Assembly (NCBI RefSeq): GCF_006440735.1
Contig: NZ_VFUA01000003.1
Location: 1-64,000 of the forward strand
Source of the DNA: Mesorhizobium sp. B2-7-1
GTDB lineage: Bacteria; Pseudomonadota; Alphaproteobacteria; Rhizobiales; Rhizobiaceae
Direction of reading: 5' to 3'
DNA: 64,000 nucleotides
Of this stretch, positions 16,663 to 25,159 are shown piece by piece. The notes under the pieces were generated by a model, which saw only the letters and a list, made by a program, of their open reading frames with translations, made no database searches and was not told the origin of the DNA. Every line of letters starts with the position of its first letter. The first letter of the stretch is position 1. The translations under genes were made by a program, and so were the position numbers.

Positions 16663-18107
16663 GCGGGTTCTCCCTCGACGCCGTGGCTGCGATCCTTTTC
16701 ATCCCGGCCGCCGCGGCCATCCTGGCGGCATTGCCGAACTATCGGATGACGGCGGCTGTGAACGTCGCAGCGAGCCTGCTCACCCTGCTCGCGGCGCTGT
16801 CGCTGTTCGTCACCGACAGGCCGGCGCCAGGGCAATATCTCCTGATCGACGACCTCAACATCGTCTTCATCGTGCTCAACACGTTCGTCGGCTTCACCAC
16901 CAGCGTGTTCAGCGCGTCCTATATCGCGCATGAGCTGGAAACAGGGCGGCTGACCGCGCCGAACCTCAGATTCTACCACGCCATGTACCAGATCATGATG
17001 TTCGGCATGAACCTGGCCTTCGTGTCGAACAATATCGGCCTGATGTGGGTCGCGGTGGAGCTCGCCACGCTTTCCACCGTGCTGATGGTCGGCATCTATC
17101 GAACCCATGAAGCGCTGGAAGCGGCGTGGAAGTATTTCATCCTCGGCAGCGTCGGCATCGCGCTCGCGCTGTTCGGCACCATCCTCGTCTACATGGCCGC
17201 CCAGCCGGTCGTCGGGGAAGGCACCAACGCCATGGTCTGGTCGGTGCTGATCGAGAACGCGGCGCATTTCGATCCGGCGCTGCTCAGCGTCGCCTTCATC
17301 TTCCTGCTGCTCGGCTACGGCACCAAGGTCGGCCTCGCCCCGTTGCATGCCTGGCTGCCCGACGCGCATGCGGAGGGCCCGACGCCGATCTCGGCGGTGC
17401 TGTCGGGCCTGCTGCTCAACGTCGCGCTCTACGCCGTATTGCGTTTCAAGCTTTTGCTCGCGGCGAGCCCGCAGGCGATCGGCCCCGGACCGCTGATGGT
17501 CACGATGGGGCTGACCTCGCTGATCTTCGCGGCCTTCATGCTCTACCGCCGCCGCGACATCAAACGCCTGTTCGCCTATTCGTCGATCGAGCATATGGGC
17601 ATCATCGTCTTCGCCTTCGGCATGGGCGGCCCGCTCGCCAACTTCGCCGGCCTGCTGCACATGGTCATGCACAGTCTGACCAAGTCGGCGATCTTCTTCG
17701 CCGTCGGCCATATCGCGCAGGTCAAGGGCACGCAGAAGATCTCCGAGATCCGGGGGCTGACCGAAAGCCATCCGGGGCTCGGCTGGGCGCTCGTCATCGG
17801 CGTCGTGGCCATCGCCGGCCTGCCGCCGCTCGGCATCTTCATGAGCGAGTTCCTGGTCGTCAGCTCGACCTTCGCCCGGCATCCGTGGCTGGCGATCCCG
17901 CTGGTGTTCGGGCTGCTGATCGCCTTCGGCGCGCTGCTGCTGCGGCTGACCGGCCTCGCCTTCGGCGAGCCGCGCGGCGGCATGGCGCCGGTCGAGGCGT
18001 CCTACGTGCCGATTTACTCGCACCTCGCTTTGGTCTTCGCCGCCGGCATCTATCTGCCGGCGCCGCTGGTGGCGTGGTTCCAGCATGTCGCCGGGATATT
18101 GGGGTGA
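16659..18107 (+). CDS. hyfF: Hydrogenase-4 component F-like, second antiporter-type subunit
   Basis: A 482-residue Mrp-antiporter/NuoN-like subunit with about 14 hydrophobic segments. It shows the family glutamate in LMWVAVELATLSTVL near residue 130, the lysine in GYGTKVGLAPLHAWLPDAHA near 225, and FMLYRRRDIKRLFAYSSIEHMG near 295. With the HyfB-like protein it gives the complex two antiporter modules, as in hydrogenase-4. GTG start with GTGA overlap; a large-subunit gene follows after 4 nt. Confidence 0.87.
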   Translation: MSGFSLDAVAAILFIPAAAAILAALPNYRMTAAVNVAASLLTLLAALSLFVTDRPAPGQYLLIDDLNIVFIVLNTFVGFTTSVFSASYIAHELETGRLTAPNLRFYHAMYQIMMFGMNLAFVSNNIGLMWVAVELATLSTVLMVGIYRTHEALEAAWKYFILGSVGIALALFGTILVYMAAQPVVGEGTNAMVWSVLIENAAHFDPALLSVAFIFLLLGYGTKVGLAPLHAWLPDAHAEGPTPISAVLSGLLLNVALYAVLRFKLLLAASPQAIGPGPLMVTMGLTSLIFAAFMLYRRRDIKRLFAYSSIEHMGIIVFAFGMGGPLANFAGLLHMVMHSLTKSAIFFAVGHIAQVKGTQKISEIRGLTESHPGLGWALVIGVVAIAGLPPLGIFMSEFLVVSSTFARHPWLAIPLVFGLLIAFGALLLRLTGLAFGEPRGGMAPVEASYVPIYSHLALVFAAGIYLPAPLVAWFQHVAGILG

Positions 18108-18111
18108 GCGC

Positions 18112-19647
18112 ATGGTGAGAAAAAACATGCCCGCGCTCGCCGATCTCATCGAAGCCGGCCGCCGGATCGAGCATCAAATTCCCTGGCCGCGCGCCGTGGT
18201 GGCCCCCAAAACCTGGAACCTTGCCGTCGAGCAGCTCGTTTCCGGCCGCTGGAGCCTGCTCGGCCTGTGGGGGGAGCCGGACAAGGTGCATATGGCGCTT
18301 CTCGACGAAGCGCTGGACGTCGGCGTCATCAGCCTGGACTGCCGCGGCGGCCGCTACCCATCGGTCGGCCAGCACCATGCGCCGGCTTTGCGATTGGAAC
18401 GCGCCGCCGCGGACCTATTCGGGCTGGCGCCGCAGGGCCTGCCCGACACACGCCGCTGGCTCGACCACGGCCAGTGGGGCGTCTCGCATCCGCTGGCTGC
18501 GCAGCCCGGCGGACCGGCGGGCGCGTCATCCTACCGGTTCCTCGCGGCCGAGGGTGAAAGCCTGCACCAGATCGCGGTCGGGCCGGTGCATGCAGGCATC
18601 ATCGAGCCAGGACATTTCCGTTTCACGGCCGGCGGCGAAACGGTGGTGCGGCTGGAAGAGCGGCTGGGCTATGTGCACAAGGGTATCGAGGGCCTGATGG
18701 CCGGCGCGCCGATCGAGCGCGCGGCCAAGCTGGCGGGCCGGACGTCCGGCGACAGCACGGTCGCTTATTCGCTGGTCTTTGCTCGCGCCGTCGAAGCCGC
18801 GCTCGGGATCGAGGTTCCCGCGCGTGCAATCTGGCTGCGGGCGCTGATGGCAGAGCTGGAGCGGCTCGCCAATCATCTCGGCGACATCGGCGCCATCTGC
18901 AACGACGCCGCCTTCGCGATCATGCACGCGCATTGCGGCGTGCTGCGCGAGCGCGTGCTGCGCGCCGCCGACGCCGCCTTCGGCCACCGCCTGATGCGCG
19001 ACCGTATCCTGCCCGGCGGCACGGCAAACGATCTGGACGAGGCCGGGACCGGCGCGATCCGGTCGCTGGTCGCGGAGATCAGGCAGCGCTTCCCGCATCT
19101 GGTCGAGCTCTACGACAACACGGCCTCGCTGCAGGACCGCACGGTCGCGACCGGCCGGCTCAAGGTCGAGTTTGCCCGGCAATATGCCGCCGGCGGCTAT
19201 GTCGGGCGGGCGTCGGGCCGCGATTTCGATGCGCGCCGCACCCCGGGCTACGCGCCCTATGACGAGCTCGCCTTCGATGTGCCGGTACTGCAGGAGGGCG
19301 ACGTCAACGCGCGCGTCTGGATCCGCGTTCGGGAAGTCGAGCAGAGCCTGTCGCTGGTCGAGCAGATCCTCGGGAGGCTGCCGGGCGGACCGATCCGCGT
19401 CGATATCGCTGCGGACAATGTTGCGGATGGGCTGCGCGAGGCCATGGCGCTGGTCGAGGGTTTTCGCGGCGACATAATGGTCTGGCTGCGCATCGGCGGA
19501 GACGGCACGATCGAGCGCTGCCACATGCGCGACCCTTCATGGTTCCAGTGGCCGCTGCTGGAGGCGGCGATCGAAGGCAACATCGTCGCCGACTTCCCGA
19601 TCTGCAACAAATCGTTCAACTGCTCCTATTCCGGCCATGATCTCTAG
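18112..19647 (+). CDS. hyfG: Hydrogenase-4 component G-like large subunit without nickel ligands
   Basis: This 511-residue protein joins a NuoC-like domain (about 1-145) to a NuoD/[NiFe]-hydrogenase large-subunit domain (about 150-511), as HyfG and HycE do. True group-4 hydrogenases bind nickel with CxxC pairs near both ends of that domain. Here the first site reads LAGRTSGDSTVAY (207-219) with no cysteine, and the last is PICNKSFNCSYSGHDL, with C498 and C504 spaced CX5C instead of DPCxxC. The protein therefore cannot hold a normal NiFe centre and falls with the Ehr (energy-converting hydrogenase related) type. The stop codon TAG lies at the edge of a dispersed repeat. The start at 18112 follows GGGGTGAG. 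Confidence 0.85.
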   Translation: MVRKNMPALADLIEAGRRIEHQIPWPRAVVAPKTWNLAVEQLVSGRWSLLGLWGEPDKVHMALLDEALDVGVISLDCRGGRYPSVGQHHAPALRLERAAADLFGLAPQGLPDTRRWLDHGQWGVSHPLAAQPGGPAGASSYRFLAAEGESLHQIAVGPVHAGIIEPGHFRFTAGGETVVRLEERLGYVHKGIEGLMAGAPIERAAKLAGRTSGDSTVAYSLVFARAVEAALGIEVPARAIWLRALMAELERLANHLGDIGAICNDAAFAIMHAHCGVLRERVLRAADAAFGHRLMRDRILPGGTANDLDEAGTGAIRSLVAEIRQRFPHLVELYDNTASLQDRTVATGRLKVEFARQYAAGGYVGRASGRDFDARRTPGYAPYDELAFDVPVLQEGDVNARVWIRVREVEQSLSLVEQILGRLPGGPIRVDIAADNVADGLREAMALVEGFRGDIMVWLRIGGDGTIERCHMRDPSWFQWPLLEAAIEGNIVADFPICNKSFNCSYSGHDL

Positions 19648-19744
19648 AGCAGTTCCAGGAAAAGTGCGCAGCGGTTTTCCGGCCGGAATTGCGCAAAAAC
19701 AAAGAGTTGAAGCAGGTCGGCGATTCTATCAGACGCTGAACTGC
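19646..19744. repeat. Dispersed repeat, family D, inside the Ehr operon
   Basis: The element opens TAGAGCAGTTCCAGGAAAAG, has GGTTTTCCGGCCGGAATTGC in the middle and ends in GCTGAACTGCTCC, the inverse of its start. Copies lie at 44643, 57121 and 63723. It separates the large and small subunit genes of the Ehr complex by 123 nt in an operon where all other joints overlap or lie within 4 nt. The TAG at its left end is the stop codon of the large-subunit gene. Confidence 0.75.
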
Positions 19745-19770
19745 TCCAAGCCGGACCAAGGCATACCGTC

Positions 19771-20340
19771 ATGCGAAAACTGCTCTTCGAAAGCCTGATC
19801 CGCCCGCCCCTGACCGAGCGCCCGCCGCAAGTCAGCGACGCGGCCGTCGACGAGCTGGCGAGGGCGCTCGACGGCGTTGCCCGCAAGCGGCTCGGCCGGA
19901 GCCTGTCGATCCGCGCCGTCGACGCCGGTTCCTGCAATGGCTGCGAGCTCGAGATGCACGCGCTCAACAACGCCTTCTACGATATCGAGCGCTTCGGCTT
20001 CCGCTTCGTCGCCTCGCCGCGCCATGCCGATGTGCTTCTGGTCACCGGACCGGTCACCAAGAACATGCGCGAGGCGCTGAAGCGGGTCTGGGACGCGACG
20101 CCCAACCCGAAATGGGTGGTCGCGCTCGGCGGCTGCGCCAAGGACGGCGGCTGCTTTGCCGGCAGCTACGCTGTCGTCGGCGGCGTGTCGGACGTGATGC
20201 CGGTCGACCTGCACATTCCGGGATGCCCGCCGCCGCCGATCGAGATCCTCAAGGGATTGATCGCGCTGCTCGACGGCGCGAACGGCAAGGCGGGCGCCCT
20301 TCAGCCGCCGCGGCGCGAGACTTCCGGACAATCGAATTGA
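19771..20340 (+). CDS. hyfI: Hydrogenase-4 component I-like small subunit (NuoB family)
   Basis: A 189-residue iron-sulfur protein of the NuoB/HyfI family. The four ligands of the proximal [4Fe-4S] cluster are intact: C55 and C58 in AGSCNGCELE, C122 in LGGCAKDGG, and C152 in HIPGCPPPP. So the electron path to the large subunit is kept although the nickel site is lost. It ends the operon. No HyfA or HyfH-type ferredoxin subunit and no maturation genes lie nearby, so the electron donor is open. The small insert C128 in GGCFAGSY is an extra cysteine. Confidence 0.88.
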   Translation: MRKLLFESLIRPPLTERPPQVSDAAVDELARALDGVARKRLGRSLSIRAVDAGSCNGCELEMHALNNAFYDIERFGFRFVASPRHADVLLVTGPVTKNMREALKRVWDATPNPKWVVALGGCAKDGGCFAGSYAVVGGVSDVMPVDLHIPGCPPPPIEILKGLIALLDGANGKAGALQPPRRETSGQSN

Positions 20341-20377
20341 CCGCGACCCGGTAAATCCGGCTCGCAGGTCGGCAATC

Positions 20378-21283
20378 TCACAGGACGGTTCTCATCCAGG
20401 CCAGGAAGGTCTCCATCACCCCGGATCGCGGATTGTGCTGCATCCACACGACATAGAAGCTATAGCCCGGCAAGGATAAGGGATGGGCCTTGACGAGCGA
20501 GCCGCTTTCCAGTTCGCGGCCGACGACGACGTCGCTCAGGATAGCGATGCCTTGCCCGGCGACAACCGCGTCGATTGCATGCAGCTCCTCGCGGAAACTC
20601 AAATCCCAGGCTTTGTCGGAGATCAGGTCGGGATCGATTGATCGGGCCGTCGCCAACCATCGGCGCCAGGTCGGCGCGTCCGGGTCCCGATTCATCCAGT
20701 CGAAATGGATCAACGGATAGCGCAACAGATCGGCGGCCCGCTCGATCGCCCGCCCATCGCTAGCCAACAATCGCGGGCTGCATATGGGAAAAAAGGAATC
20801 GCGGCACAGCTCTTGCCCCGCAAATCCCAGAGGCGGGCGCCGCGTGTAGCGGACCGCCACATCCGCGACGCCAGCGCGCAGATCGAGGACCGCGTCCGTC
20901 CCGATGATCTCCAGCGGCACGGCCGGGTTGGCCTCTCGCCATTTCGATAAGCGCGGCACCAGCCACCGGCTGGCGAAAGCGTTCGGGCTTGTGACCCGCA
21001 TTGGCGCCTGGACATCGGGCTCGGCGACCGCGGCAAGGGAGCCGGCGAGAATATCAAAGCCGTTACGCAGGATGGGAAAAAGTCGCGCTCCGGCGCTTGT
21101 CAGCGCAAGCGGGCGCGGCCGGCGCTGGAACAGCTTGCGGCCGCATATCTCTTCCAGCAAGCGGATTTGGTGGCTGATCGCTGTCGGCGTCACGCCGAGC
21201 TCCACCGCCGCGGCCTTGAAGCTGCCATGCCGGGCGGCGGCCTCGAAGGCGTGCAAAGCACGGAGCGGCGGCAAGTTTCTCAT
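20378..21283 (-). CDS. LysR-family transcriptional regulator (GcvA-like)
   Basis: A 301-residue LysR regulator: winged HTH in residues 1-65 (LRALHAFEAAARHGSFKAAA, LGVTPTAISHQI), then a periplasmic-binding-like effector domain with the VTSPNAFASRWLVPRL opening found in the GcvA group. It is divergent from the flavin oxidase/MFS pair with 108 nt between the start codons and probably controls that pair and itself, as LysR proteins usually do. The inducer is unknown. Confidence 0.9.
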   Translation of the reverse strand: MRNLPPLRALHAFEAAARHGSFKAAAVELGVTPTAISHQIRLLEEICGRKLFQRRPRPLALTSAGARLFPILRNGFDILAGSLAAVAEPDVQAPMRVTSPNAFASRWLVPRLSKWREANPAVPLEIIGTDAVLDLRAGVADVAVRYTRRPPLGFAGQELCRDSFFPICSPRLLASDGRAIERAADLLRYPLIHFDWMNRDPDAPTWRRWLATARSIDPDLISDKAWDLSFREELHAIDAVVAGQGIAILSDVVVGRELESGSLVKAHPLSLPGYSFYVVWMQHNPRSGVMETFLAWMRTVL

Positions 21284-21391
21284 GCCTGCAATGTAGATGA
21301 ATTTTGCTCACCCAGTCGCTAAGAATTTCGCTTTTGCGGAAGGTCGGGTTCCTGTGAGACCTTAGCATTGTTGGAACCGAGGGAGACAACG

Positions 21392-22786
21392 ATGGAGATT
21401 CCTCAACAGGCCGACACGCGGTTGGACCGATCTCATTCGCCGGGCACCGCGATCGAACAGCTGCGGCAGAGCTTGCAAGGCGAACTGGTATTGCCAACGG
21501 ATGCCGGCTACGATCAGGCGCGCAGAGTCTGGAACGGGGCGATCGACAAACGCCCTGCCGCAATCATCTTTTGCGCCAATCCTGATGACGTCGTCCAAGC
21601 GGTGACCTATGCCCGGTCGCAAGGCTGTCTCGTGGCGGTTCGCAGCGGCGGTCATAACGTCGCCGGTCTGTCGGTCTGCGACGATGGACTGGTGATCGAT
21701 CTATCCCGCATGAAGAAGATCGCGATCGACCCCGAGCGCCGCATTGCCAAAGCCGAAGCCGGCCTCAATCTCGGCGAGTTCGACGCAGCCACACAGGCCT
21801 ACGGTCTCGCGACGACCATGGGCGTCAACGGCGACACCGGCATTGCCGGCCTGACACTCGGCGGCGGCTTCGGCAAGCTCGGGCGCAAGCATGGTCTCAG
21901 CTGCGATAATCTGATCGCTGCTGAAATCGTCACCGCCGACGGACGGCTGTTGCGGACAAGCGCCGGCGAGCACCCTGACCTGTTCTGGGCATTGCGCGGC
22001 GGCGGCGGCAATTTCGGCATCGTGACGGCATTCGAATACCGGCTGCACCCGCTCGGCCCGGACCTTCTCGTGGGCTCGGTGCTTCACGCCTGGGATCAGG
22101 CGCAGGAGGCCATGCGGTTCTACGACAAATTCTCCCGCGACGCCCCGGACGAGGTGAGCGTCGATGCCGCGCTCGTCACGCTGCCCTCGGGCGAGCGCAC
22201 CTTCAGCATTTCCGCCTGCTATGCCGGGCCGCTCGAAACCGGCGAGGCCGTCGTCGCGCCGCTGATGAAATTCGGATCTCCCATCGATAGCCGGCTCCAA
22301 GCCATCCCCTACGTCCAGATTCAATCGGCGGGCGACAGCCTCTTTCCACGCGGGCGACGCTATTACTGGAAGGCGCAGTTCCTGCGCGGGATCAGCGATG
22401 GCGCGATCGAGGCGCTGCTTGACGCTTACACCAAGGCCCCCAATCGCTCGTCCCTGCTGGTCTTCCAGCAAGTCGGCGGCGCGATCGCCCGCGTACCCGC
22501 GTCGGCATCGCCCTACGCTAACCGCGATGCGGCGCTCGACTGCTTCCCGATCGCCATCTGGGACGATCCGGCCGATGATGCGGCCAATATCGGTTGGGCG
22601 CGCGAGCTTTGGAATGCTGTCAGACCGTTCTCAACCGGCGGCGTTTATGCCAACAATCTTGGCGACGAAGGCGACGAGCGCGTGCGTGATGCCTATGGCG
22701 CCAATTATGCGCGCCTCGCCGCCATCAAGAAGCAGTACGATCCGACCAATTTCTTCCGGCTGAACCAAAATATCAGGCCTGGATAA
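21392..22786 (+). CDS. FAD-linked oxidase (BBE-like family)
   Basis: This 464-residue enzyme has the PCMH FAD-binding fold: AVRSGGHNVAG with H88 as the covalent flavin ligand, the GVNGDTGIAG and LTLGGGFGKLGR loops, and LFWALRGGGGNFGIVT near 200. It ends in the BBE domain motif NFFRLNQNI. At the position where doubly linked members have a cysteine (GVCPTVG-like), this one has Asn, so single His linkage is expected. There is no signal peptide, so it works in the cytoplasm, oxidising an unknown alcohol or sugar. The start at 21392 follows GAGGGAGA. The MFS gene downstream (23-nt gap) probably moves its substrate. Confidence 0.88.
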   Translation: MEIPQQADTRLDRSHSPGTAIEQLRQSLQGELVLPTDAGYDQARRVWNGAIDKRPAAIIFCANPDDVVQAVTYARSQGCLVAVRSGGHNVAGLSVCDDGLVIDLSRMKKIAIDPERRIAKAEAGLNLGEFDAATQAYGLATTMGVNGDTGIAGLTLGGGFGKLGRKHGLSCDNLIAAEIVTADGRLLRTSAGEHPDLFWALRGGGGNFGIVTAFEYRLHPLGPDLLVGSVLHAWDQAQEAMRFYDKFSRDAPDEVSVDAALVTLPSGERTFSISACYAGPLETGEAVVAPLMKFGSPIDSRLQAIPYVQIQSAGDSLFPRGRRYYWKAQFLRGISDGAIEALLDAYTKAPNRSSLLVFQQVGGAIARVPASASPYANRDAALDCFPIAIWDDPADDAANIGWARELWNAVRPFSTGGVYANNLGDEGDERVRDAYGANYARLAAIKKQYDPTNFFRLNQNIRPG

Positions 22787-22809
22787 TTCGAAAGTCCGTA
22801 GGAGGACCC

Positions 22810-23988
22810 GTGCGCGGCCGCTGGACGATCCTTGCCGTCCTCTTCGTCGCTCGCACCGCGATGGCGGTGCAATTCCAGAGCATCGCGGCCATCGCGCCGG
22901 AGCTTGGGAAGGCATTGAACGCCGACCTTGCCGACATAGGCGTGCTCATAGGCCTCTATTTCGCGCCGGGCATCGCGCTGGCGTTCCCGGGCGGTGCGAT
23001 CGGACGGCGTTTTGGCGACAAGGCAACCGTGCTTGCCGGATTGTTCATGATGCTGGCGGGCGAGGCACTGCTTTGCAGCTCGAGTTCATGGAGCGTGCAG
23101 ATCGCAGGCCGGCTGATCGCCGGCACAGGCGGCGTGCTGTTGAACGTACTTATGACCAAAATGATGGTCGACTGGTTTGCGGGCCGGCAGATCGCTACGG
23201 CGATGGCGATCTTCATCAACTCATGGCCGCTGGGCATTGCCCTGACTCTCGTCGCGCTGCCGCTGATCCAGGCCGGGTTCGGAATTGCGAGCACGCAGAT
23301 CGCGGTCATGGCGCTTATCGGCGCAGCCCTGGCGCTGGTGGGGTTTTGCTACCGGCCGCCGGGCCACTCCGTCGCCCCGGCTTCGGCGCAAGCCGCGCGG
23401 CTCGGGCCGCCTGCCGTCTGGGCCGTGCTGCTGGCAGGCGCGATATGGGCCTTGTACAATGTCGGCTTCGCCATGATCTTCAGTTTCGCGCCGTCGATGC
23501 TGGTCGAGCGCGGCTGGTCGACGGCCGCGGCCGGCTCAGAGGTCAGCATCGTGCTGTGGCTCACGGCCCTTTCGGTTGCGCTCGGAGGCTACCTCGCGGA
23601 CCGCGCGGGAAGCCGCAATGCGCTGCTTGTCGCAAGCAGCCTCGCTTTCGCTGCACTGATTGCTCTGTTGTGGCGCGGCTCGCCGGTGCCGCCCACATTG
23701 GTTGCGCTCGGCCTCGTCTGCGGGCTCCCGGCCGGATCGATCATGAGCCTGCCGGCGCGGGTGCTGGCGCCGGCGACACGGGCGCTGGGAATGGGACTCT
23801 TCTACATGGTTTACTACGCCACGATGCTGATCGCGCCTTGGCTCGGCGGCAGGCTTGCGCTTTGGACTGGCAGCGCAGGTGCGGCCCTCGGCCTCGGCTC
23901 TGCAGCTCTCATGGCCTGTCCGATCCTTTTGTGGGGGTTCGAACGCTGGCTGCTCGTGCAAGCCCGAACGGCACCGCAGGCGATCTGA
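22810..23988 (+). CDS. MFS transporter, CynX/NimT-like
   Basis: A 392-residue permease with 12 predicted membrane helices and the MFS loop GAIGRRFGDKATV between helices 2 and 3. Its arrangement resembles the CynX/NimT branch that carries small anionic or nitro compounds. The GTG start has GGAGG just upstream and lies 23 nt after the flavin oxidase, so both belong to one operon under the divergent LysR gene. The substrate cannot be deduced. Confidence 0.85.
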   Translation: MRGRWTILAVLFVARTAMAVQFQSIAAIAPELGKALNADLADIGVLIGLYFAPGIALAFPGGAIGRRFGDKATVLAGLFMMLAGEALLCSSSSWSVQIAGRLIAGTGGVLLNVLMTKMMVDWFAGRQIATAMAIFINSWPLGIALTLVALPLIQAGFGIASTQIAVMALIGAALALVGFCYRPPGHSVAPASAQAARLGPPAVWAVLLAGAIWALYNVGFAMIFSFAPSMLVERGWSTAAAGSEVSIVLWLTALSVALGGYLADRAGSRNALLVASSLAFAALIALLWRGSPVPPTLVALGLVCGLPAGSIMSLPARVLAPATRALGMGLFYMVYYATMLIAPWLGGRLALWTGSAGAALGLGSAALMACPILLWGFERWLLVQARTAPQAI

Positions 23989-24098
23989 GACCCGGCGGCG
24001 ACCTGTCTAAGCTCGTCGTGCTGCACGATGTCGAGCGCTGGAAGGATCATCCGGTCGTCAAGGAGATCGGGGGCTTCAAGATCGTCCGACTCACCTGA
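23989..24098 (+). pseudogene. Possible 3' gene remnant
   Basis: After the MFS stop, one frame reads GDLSKLVVLHDVERWKDHP, then VVKEIGGFKIVRLT and a stop at 24096-24098. The composition looks like a real C-terminus and not random GC-rich sequence, but there is no start codon or ribosome-binding site, and I do not recognise the family. It could be the end of a gene whose front was deleted. Confidence 0.25.
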
Positions 24099-24161
24099 CC
24101 ATTTCTGAGCGGACGTTCGAACACTGAATGGCGCGCCCGAAGACGGGCGGGCATCGCGAGA

Positions 24162-24692
24162 TCAGGCGGGAACGTAGGACAACCGGATCACATCCTCGCC
24201 GATCCGGTCATGCGCCATCAGGCGCAGCGGCGGCCGGGGTCCGGCGAAATAGGGCTTGCCGTGACCAAGCACCACCGGGTGCAGGTAGATCCGATACTCA
24301 TCGATCAGGCCGAGTTCGGTGAGACCTCGTGCCAGGTCCGGGCCGGCGACTTCGATCTCGCCGTCGCGTCCGGCCTTCAGCTTGCGGATCGCGCCCTCGA
24401 GATCGCCCTCGACAAGCGTGGCGTTGGGGCCGACCGATTGCAACGAACGCGAGACGACCCATTTCGGCTGGCGCCGCCACGCCGCCGCGTAGGCAAGCCG
24501 CTCGGAATCCCATTCAGGATGATCGTCGTCCCAATAGCGCATGATCTCGTACATGCGACGGCCGTAGATGCTGCCGGCCTGCCTCCGCGCGTCCTCGATG
24601 AAGTGGCGGAAGAGTGTGGGGCTCGGCCCAAACGCCATGTGATCGACGTAACCGTCCAGCGACTGGTTCATTCCGAACACGAGCTTGGCCAT
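24162..24692 (-). CDS. Dihydrofolate reductase-family protein (RibD C-terminal-like)
   Basis: The 176-residue protein matches the stand-alone RibD-C/DHFR-like family, with the opening MAKLVFGMNQSLDGYVDH, the IYGRRMYEIM block near 45, and the AGPDLARGLTELGLIDEY and PVVLGHGKPYF segments near 115-145 that line the NADPH site. Members are often annotated as deaminase-reductases, but their substrates are mostly unknown. It stands alone, convergent with the MFS gene. Confidence 0.88.
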   Translation of the reverse strand: MAKLVFGMNQSLDGYVDHMAFGPSPTLFRHFIEDARRQAGSIYGRRMYEIMRYWDDDHPEWDSERLAYAAAWRRQPKWVVSRSLQSVGPNATLVEGDLEGAIRKLKAGRDGEIEVAGPDLARGLTELGLIDEYRIYLHPVVLGHGKPYFAGPRPPLRLMAHDRIGEDVIRLSYVPA

Positions 24693-24893
24693 TGCCTGTT
24701 CCTCACATGGCGTTCGCGCAATCTGATTGCGTTATGCAATCGGTTCAGGTTAGATCGACCGATTTTATTTTGCAATTGGTTTTTGGAGTGCGGATGAACA
24801 CCCCGTCCGCTCCCGCCAAGCGGATCATCCGGTCGAAAAACCTTTGGGGTGTCGACCTCGTGGATGCGGCGCGAATGGACGGTTTCGAGATTT

Positions 24894-24970
24894 TGGCGCG
24901 CCCGAAGAGATTCGAACTCCTGACCCCCAGATTCGTAGTCTGGTGCTCTATCCAGCTGAGCTACGGGCGC
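24894..24970 (-). tRNA. tRNA-Arg (anticodon ACG)
   Basis: The reverse strand from 24970 to 24894 folds as a tRNA: acceptor GCGCCCG paired with CGGGCGC, a D arm with AGCTGGAT, anticodon stem CCAGA/TCTGG around the loop CTACGAA, and a T arm with GTTCGAATC. The anticodon is ACG (Arg; the A is normally changed to inosine). The 3' CCA is encoded. No attachment-site duplication is seen next to it. Confidence 0.95.
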
Positions 24971-25159
24971 GCAACAGGCCGTGTGTGACACAAGCCCCGC
25001 GATCCGGTCGAGACGGCCGGCCGCGATGTGGAGTGTTCCCTAACGACTGAATTTGCGAAAAGCAAGCCGATCCCGGCAAAAGTTTTGTCGCAGGTGTTTT
25101 TGCCGGCACTGATCGAGCTGCGTCGCTGCCGATCGGCGGCTCAGCCGGGGGTGACAGCC

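Noticed and set aside
13164..18149. Long open frames on the minus strand opposite the Ehr genes (for example 13164-14966 and 16641-18149)
   Set aside because: They are Arg/Gln/His/Asp-rich, without family motifs or ribosome-binding sites, and lie fully opposite clearly coding membrane proteins. In GC-rich DNA such mirror frames are expected.
13038..20340. Calling the operon a working hydrogenase-4 or formate hydrogenlyase
   Set aside because: The large subunit has no nickel-binding cysteine pairs, and maturation, HyfA/HyfH and formate dehydrogenase genes are absent from the window.
24894..24970. tRNA-Arg as an integration site of a genomic island
   Set aside because: No integrase gene and no second copy of the tRNA 3' end were seen within the window on either side.
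24668..24991. A 107-residue minus-strand frame containing VAQLDRAPDYESGGQEFESL
   Set aside because: This string is what results from translating a tRNA gene; the tRNA-Arg explains it.
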